DNA of 9,816 bases from Rubrimonas sp036788415 (lineage in GTDB: Bacteria > Pseudomonadota > Alphaproteobacteria > Rhodobacterales > Rhodobacteraceae), in NCBI RefSeq assembly GCF_036788415.1, contig NZ_DAIQNN010000094.1:1-9816 (forward strand), read 5' to 3'. Under the pieces are notes generated by a model. It did no database searches, was not told the origin of the DNA, and worked only from the letters and a program-made list of their open reading frames with translations. The position numbers were made by a program, and so were the translations under genes. This document shows positions 7,001-9,816 of the stretch, one piece after another (the stretch's first letter is position 1; the number at the start of each line of letters is the position of its first letter).

Positions 7001-8013
7001 GCGCGAGCGACCTCGCAACCATCGCGCCCGGCTTCAGCCCGGGCGTGCTGCGCGTCGAGGGCGACGTGGCGATATCGGGCCGGCTTGTGCTCGAGGTCGG
7101 CCCTGACGGGTCGGACGGCATCGAGGCGACGGGCGCGCTGGACCTGACCGGCGCAACCATCGAGATCGTCGTCGCCGAGGGCTTCGACCCCGCCGACGCG
7201 CCGCTTCTGCTGAGCGGGGCGAGCGTAACGGGTTTCGACGAAGCCGTCGTCGCCTTCAGCGGCCCCGGCGCGGGGGATCTCGCGCTGTCGCTGACCCCGG
7301 ACGGCGTGACCGTAGCGAGCGCGCCCGACAACCGCCCACCGGTCGCGCAGGACGACGGCGGCGCGGGCTTCGCGACCGCAGCCGACGCCGCCTTCGACAC
7401 CGCCGACGTGCTCGCCAACGACTTCGACCTCGACCTCGGCGACACGGTGGCGTTCTTCGACTTCGATGCCTCGGGCGCGCGGGGCCGCGTCAGCTACAAC
7501 GGCGACGGGACGTTCCGCTACGACCCGAACGACGCCTTCGACGACCTCGCCCTCGGCGAGACCGCCTTCGACAGCTTCACCTACCGCGTGACCGACGGAA
7601 CCGACTTCGCCGCCGCCACGGTGACGGTCGCCGTGACCGGCGTCGCCGATCCGGTCACCGTGATCGAGGGCGCGCCGGACCAGCGGCGCATCGAGGGAAC
7701 CGACGGGCCGGACCGCATCCTCATCGGGTCGTCGCGGTCGAGCCAGGTCTTCGGCGGCGACGGGGCGGACGTCTTCGTCTTCGGGCGGACGGCCGCGGAC
7801 GGGCGGCGCGACGTCGCCTATCTGCGCGACTTCGAACAGGGATTAGACCGCATCGACCTGAGCGGCCACGACTACGCCCTTCGCACGCTGGGCGGTAGCA
7901 GCGTCGTGACGCTCATGACTTCCGACCGCGACACGCTGTTCGTCACCGGCGTCACGCTGAGCGAGGCGGACCTCGCCGACGCATCGGCGAACCTTGATCC
8001 GGGACTGCTTTGA
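4024..8013 (+). CDS. giant type I-secreted beta-helix protein with cadherin-like and RTX C-terminal domains
   Basis: A 1329-residue acidic protein without an N-terminal signal peptide, predicted to be secreted by a type I (ABC/MFP/TolC) machine through its C-terminus and to act outside the cell, perhaps as an adhesin. Order of parts: unrecognised region 1-290; beta-helix of about fifteen N-x-G-x-I turns (about 336-890); an autotransporter-passenger-like stretch with GSDTL, GTGTDTL and FQQFERFEVGG (about 890-960); a stem-like part with IAPGFSPGVL at 1000-1009; a cadherin/VCBS-like domain starting NRPPVAQDDG and ending VTVAVTGVAD (1103-1209); an RTX-like calcium site, IEGTDGPDRILIG then GGDGADVFVFG (1223-1254); and a C-terminal secretion region with YLRDFEQGLDRIDLSG. 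It has no cysteine and only two lysines (K113, K432). Start ATG 4024 has GGAGA at 4012-4016. The type I route is well supported; the adhesin role is inferred. A classical autotransporter is excluded because no C-terminal barrel is present. Confidence 0.9.
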   Translation: MARYTVEALGDAFITEGSSGFDLSADGGANGVGRATLSFSGAFDAASYVAETRYGDDIDGETGSILLSVDYDVSNTFRPVNVRVSTPLVLAPITSQAPIDQPIPILIDLQLDKDVASLLNASLLTTYTASYRPEEGQNGFDQLFTTGSASIAQVGDASQFPVSVAELFVELETNIDDLVNPNPNPSPLDPPFPYGASFSVVATAPVLRIHPNFMVVVDGVSVPADEVYVLAAPENLGFYGDFPEAIPDALDGFEFDPGNALDLRDRTVRVRGVDEDGLEAGWSIGEIRNVTFEVPEGASVIQTRSRPSNGADVRIPSTFFEGGQPLIAVVGDGVTVRNAGAIEGRQPFGAGVLLVVDEGGDANAVENTGDIRTTGFRAPGVLIGGPGARVENDGLIETTGRESYGVWALGEAIDLRNDSDIRTTGDHGIGLKIGTVGDAPSVFSILAPSLGEIETLVADELDADERPQFFAPTTGTVVNAGLIETTAATRPASAPDRGAFQPALLAVMNNQTVLNEGVLRADDLAVVLLGDNLTLRNTGTIEATANEDDDALGAVFADGLGRTTIDNSGRIAGDVVYAAPYGALTNTGVIDGALGVAIGNLLNAAEAGTFELEVGDSARLGDDEGLRHILSLVGESGIPGTVDMTIDGEIRGGITALALDQTIMIGAEGSISSSGGAALTTVGDVVIRLDGMIEAQDDGVFVSLGEPFNTVSTLDLVIGGDASIIVQDGGAVSAFIDGSVDVENAGVIRATGPNVFGVRAADIVGQSGAVANSGTIEAAGNRATALGAYTGQTTNSGLITATGAGAVAVDQALGGLINGSGGVIRASGEGAAAVRANGATGQLIAANDDVVGVLDVANAGSIVATGGAAALRGDIGDDRVANAGAIRGDILLGPGSDTLIWREGASLSDGVAVGGTGTDTLVAEGGALDGSLFQQFERFEVGGVVALGGLLDVGAVTVGDGGTLSLDGVINGDVFVADGGALQGVGVIVGHLSASDLATIAPGFSPGVLRVEGDVAISGRLVLEVGPDGSDGIEATGALDLTGATIEIVVAEGFDPADAPLLLSGASVTGFDEAVVAFSGPGAGDLALSLTPDGVTVASAPDNRPPVAQDDGGAGFATAADAAFDTADVLANDFDLDLGDTVAFFDFDASGARGRVSYNGDGTFRYDPNDAFDDLALGETAFDSFTYRVTDGTDFAAATVTVAVTGVADPVTVIEGAPDQRRIEGTDGPDRILIGSSRSSQVFGGDGADVFVFGRTAADGRRDVAYLRDFEQGLDRIDLSGHDYALRTLGGSSVVTLMTSDRDTLFVTGVTLSEADLADASANLDPGLL
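5029..6690 (+). repeat. degenerate beta-helix repeats (N-x-G-x-I type) within the giant protein
   Basis: Residues 336-889 of the giant protein repeat the pattern V-x-N-(A/T/D/S)-G-x-I-x-(A/T)-(T/S)-G, for example VRNAGAIEG, VENTGDIRTTG, VENDGLIETTG, LRNTGTIEATA, VENAGVIRATG, VANSGTIEAAG, TTNSGLITATG, VANAGSIVATG and VANAGAIRGD. Spacing is mostly about 20-30 residues, with longer insertions near residues 432-476 and 595-745. The repeats are conserved at the protein level but not as near-identical DNA, so they look old and are not recent tandem duplications. Such turns stack into a right-handed beta-helix in autotransporter passengers. Confidence 0.75.
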
Positions 8014-8068
8014 CAGCCGCGGACCGCTTATCCCGCCCAGTGTCGCGAAGACTCGCCCGAACACCCAT

Positions 8069-8072
8069 GGAG
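8069..8072 (+). promoter_or_regulatory. ribosome binding site selecting a GTG start
   Basis: GGAG lies eight bases before GTG 8081. The frame is open back into the preceding gene (7994), but only the GTG start puts a proper signal peptide at the N-terminus. It also avoids overlap with the giant protein gene. Confidence 0.6.
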
Positions 8073-8080
8073 TCAGATCA

Positions 8081-8728
8081 GTGATCGCATCGAAGAACCT
8101 TCTGCCCGCGTTCGCCGTCGCCCTCGGCTGCGCCACCGCCCCTCAGGCGGTGGCAGCCGCTTCGATCAAGGTGTTCGAAGGCGACGACGTGGCCTACACT
8201 CTGTTTCCGACGCTCGATCCCGGCCGGGTCGACGCCTTGACGCTAGGGTCGGCGGCAGGACCGGGGGCCGAGCCTTTCGAGATCGGCGTGGGGGGCTCGT
8301 TCGGTCTCAACCCGCTTGGCGGGGGCGTGACAGGCTTCTTTCTGAACATCTTCGACGCCGACCAGACGCTCGTGCTAGAGGGCTTCGCGCTCGCGGGCCA
8401 GCCGATGGTCATGGCGGGGCCATCGGCGGAGGTGGCGTTCGTCGTCTCGAGCGGCGCGATCCTCGACCGGTTCCGCCCGGACGGCGTGCTGCGGCTGTCG
8501 GGTTTCACCAAGCCGGACTCGGTCGGTACGGGGTCGGTCGACGTCGAGGTGCTGCTCAGCGTCATCCCAGCGCCCGCCGCGGGGCCACTCTTGGCGTGCG
8601 CCGTCGCGGCGCTTGCGCTGGCCCGCGCCCGGCGACGCGCCGTAGCGGCGGCTGGACGTGGAGAACCCGCCGGTGACCGGCGCCGCGGCGCGAACCCCGA
8701 AGCCCGGGCGCGGAACCCAAACGCTTGA
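8081..8728 (+). CDS. small Sec-exported protein with degenerate CTERM-like tail
   Basis: A 215-residue exported protein of unknown function. Residues 1-26 form a Sec signal peptide (charged IASKN start, hydrophobic core, cleavage near AVAA-A). The ectodomain (about 27-160) is Gly-rich and likely all-beta, without recognised catalytic motifs. The end resembles a PEP/VPLPA-type sorting signal: IPAPAAGP at 162-169, a hydrophobic stretch 170-181, then RARRR at 182-186. IPAPA is a weaker version of the usual motif. An extra 29 residues, Arg/Ala/Gly/Pro-rich, follow the basic cluster. A TAG at 8643-8645 in the +1 frame would end the protein just after the cluster, so a frameshift or sequencing error is possible. 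The GTG start is fixed by GGAG at 8069-8072. It follows the giant protein gene by 67 bp and precedes the lectin gene by 54 bp, so it is probably the middle gene of one transcription unit. Confidence 0.78.
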   Translation: MIASKNLLPAFAVALGCATAPQAVAAASIKVFEGDDVAYTLFPTLDPGRVDALTLGSAAGPGAEPFEIGVGGSFGLNPLGGGVTGFFLNIFDADQTLVLEGFALAGQPMVMAGPSAEVAFVVSSGAILDRFRPDGVLRLSGFTKPDSVGTGSVDVEVLLSVIPAPAAGPLLACAVAALALARARRRAVAAAGRGEPAGDRRRGANPEARARNPNA

Positions 8729-8782
8729 CGTCGCCGATCGGCCTCAGACCGCGCGCCGATCCACATTCAGGGAGATGGTAGA

Positions 8783-9802
8783 ATGGACAGCGTAACGAGA
8801 CGATCATTTACAGTAGGCGCGCTCTCTTCGGGCGTGATCGCAGGCGGCCCGGTCCCCCTCCTCGCCCAGACGGGAGCCGCGGCGCGCGAGGTCGTGCGGT
8901 TCGGTGGCGGCGGCGGCGCCGCTTTTCCGCGGCGCTTCGTGACTTCACTCGGCATCACCGAGAGCAAGGGCGGTGGCGGAAGCGGCGTGCGGCTCGCCAG
9001 CCTGTATCTCAACGACCGGCGGTTCGGCTATGCGAGCGGGAACCTGCGGGGCGAACTGTTTTTCGAGAATGGCGAATACATCGATTCCTTTGTTTTGCGA
9101 TCGTCGCGAGGGCTTATCGACCGCTTCTGGCTAACTACCAACAAGGGGCGCCGGATCCGGGCCGGCGGTTGGAACAATGACGCGACGGAGGTCCGGCGTA
9201 GTGGCGTCCGCGTTTCCACGATCGGCGGTCGCAGCGGCGGGCGGATCGACCGGCTGGAGATCGAGTATGTCGCGAACTACGTGCCGTCGCGCAGGATCGC
9301 TGTTGGCGAGACGGCGGTTCTCGAGTTCATCCCGCCCAACTCGTCATTCGAACGGACGGAGCGAACCGTAGATAAACGGCTGGAGACGTTCCGCCGCCTA
9401 TTTACGCGAACGGAGATCAAATCGAGAAAGGCCAATATCGGCGTCGAACTGCTTGAAGTTTTGTCTCTCGGCGGAGAATTCTCAACTCAAGTCACATCGA
9501 CCGATACGTTGGAAATGACGCGACAGATCGAGCGGGTTCTGGAGACCTCCCGCAAGCACGTCTTTGCGACTGGGGAGAATTATGCATTCGTGATCGCGCC
9601 CGTGGACGTCCACCGGGATGCAGACGGAGTGACGTTCGTCGTTCCGACCTCGATCGAGGCGACCGTGGTCTACACGCCGGGCGAATACGACCGCCTGCTG
9701 GGATACATCAATCTTTACGGGCCAGTCGCGGACGTCATCGGCCAGAGGTCCGAGGCTGATCCCGCGATCGGCGGTCTTGAGCGCCTGCGCCCGGTGGTCT
9801 GA
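8783..9802 (+). CDS. Tat-exported jacalin-like lectin with unrecognised C-terminal domain
   Basis: A 339-residue protein. The N-terminus TRRSFTVGALSSG (5-17), then a hydrophobic stretch and an Ala-rich end near 28-34, is a twin-arginine signal, so export in folded form is predicted. Residues about 39-163 resemble the jacalin-like lectin fold (a beta-prism that binds sugars): Gly-rich GGGGG opening, ENGEYIDSFVLRSS, GLIDRFWLTTNKGRR, and the closing IGGRSGGRIDRLEIEYV. This is a match by eye. The C-terminal half (164-339) is not recognised. It contains a Ser/Thr-rich, alternating strand-like stretch (LGGEFSTQVTSTDTLEMT) and a final FVVPTSIEATVVYTPGEYDR segment. No cysteines occur. AGGGAGA at 8769-8775 precedes ATG 8783. 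Base composition falls to about 52% GC over 9361-9540. It is likely the last gene of the unit with the giant protein. Tat export is firm, jacalin-like moderately so; a pore-forming role for the second half is only a hypothesis. Confidence 0.85.
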   Translation: MDSVTRRSFTVGALSSGVIAGGPVPLLAQTGAAAREVVRFGGGGGAAFPRRFVTSLGITESKGGGGSGVRLASLYLNDRRFGYASGNLRGELFFENGEYIDSFVLRSSRGLIDRFWLTTNKGRRIRAGGWNNDATEVRRSGVRVSTIGGRSGGRIDRLEIEYVANYVPSRRIAVGETAVLEFIPPNSSFERTERTVDKRLETFRRLFTRTEIKSRKANIGVELLEVLSLGGEFSTQVTSTDTLEMTRQIERVLETSRKHVFATGENYAFVIAPVDVHRDADGVTFVVPTSIEATVVYTPGEYDRLLGYINLYGPVADVIGQRSEADPAIGGLERLRPVV

Positions 9803-9808
9803 CCACCG
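9792..9808 (+). terminator. hairpin overlapping the last stop codon (weak terminator candidate)
   Basis: CGGTGGTC (9792-9799) and GACCACCG (9801-9808) are exact reverse complements around a single T, giving a seven-pair stem with a CTG loop. A short CTTTA follows before the window ends. It spans the stop codon of the lectin gene. The T-run is short, so intrinsic termination is uncertain. Confidence 0.35.
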
Positions 9809-9816
9809 CTTTACAA

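Noticed and set aside
6037..7445. Two long overlapping - strand open frames opposite the giant gene (about 320-330 residues)
   Set aside because: They overlap each other and the giant gene, and are Ser/Pro/Ala-rich or Arg/Asp-rich without recognisable domains. They are mirror-image frames of a GC-rich gene.
4024..8013. Classical (type V) autotransporter
   Set aside because: No Sec signal peptide at the N-terminus and no C-terminal beta-barrel. The end is cadherin-like plus RTX-like.
7994..8080. Upstream start of the small CTERM-like protein overlapping the end of the giant gene
   Set aside because: It puts 29 polar residues before the signal peptide. The GTG at 8081 has a well-placed GGAG.
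8733..8742. GCCGATCGGC palindrome between the small CTERM-like gene and the lectin gene
   Set aside because: It has ten bases with no loop room for an RNA hairpin, and such GC palindromes around GATC/CGATCG are frequent in alphaproteobacterial DNA.
1..9816. CRISPR array, tRNA, rRNA, insertion sequence or phage attachment site
   Set aside because: No regularly spaced direct repeats, no cloverleaf or rRNA-like sequence, and no transposase or integrase reading frame were seen.

Overview
The window is GC-rich DNA (about 65-73% in most coding stretches) from a bacterium. The protein styles point to an alphaproteobacterium, most likely marine Rhodobacterales-like: PEP/VPLPA-type CTERM sorting tails, an RTX/cadherin-like type I secreted giant protein, and AraC and LuxR regulators of alphaproteobacterial type. 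No rRNA or other taxonomic marker is present, so this placement is an inference.

All six supported complete genes lie on the + strand. From left to right they are: the possible tail of an upstream gene (1-40); about 300 bp of non-coding DNA ending in a hairpin; an AraC-family activator (346-1326); a Sec-exported protein with a C-terminal PIPLPAG sorting signal (1542-2573); a regulatory intergenic region with a 12-bp inverted repeat and a promoter/operator candidate; a LuxR-type regulator with a PAS-like middle domain (2842-3930); a 1329-residue surface or secreted protein (4024-8013); a second, smaller CTERM-like protein (8081-8728); and a Tat-exported jacalin-like lectin (8783-9802).

The best reading is an envelope/secretome locus. 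Four exported proteins use at least three predicted routes: Sec plus CTERM processing (two proteins), type I secretion (the giant protein) and Tat (the lectin). Two regulators are interspersed. The last three genes are separated by only 67 and 54 bp, each has a strong GGAG-type ribosome binding site, and no convincing terminator lies between them, so they probably form one transcription unit. Its regulator is plausibly the LuxR protein just upstream. No exosortase, type I ABC transporter or glycosyltransferase is in the window, so the export partners must be encoded elsewhere.

The two most unusual items are the giant protein and the last gene. The giant protein carries an autotransporter-like beta-helix passenger but ends in a cadherin-like domain and an RTX-like type I secretion tail instead of an autotransporter barrel. 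The last gene joins a twin-arginine signal and a jacalin-like lectin fold to an unrecognised Ser/Thr-rich C-terminal half, which loosely recalls lectin-plus-pore-forming-module proteins.
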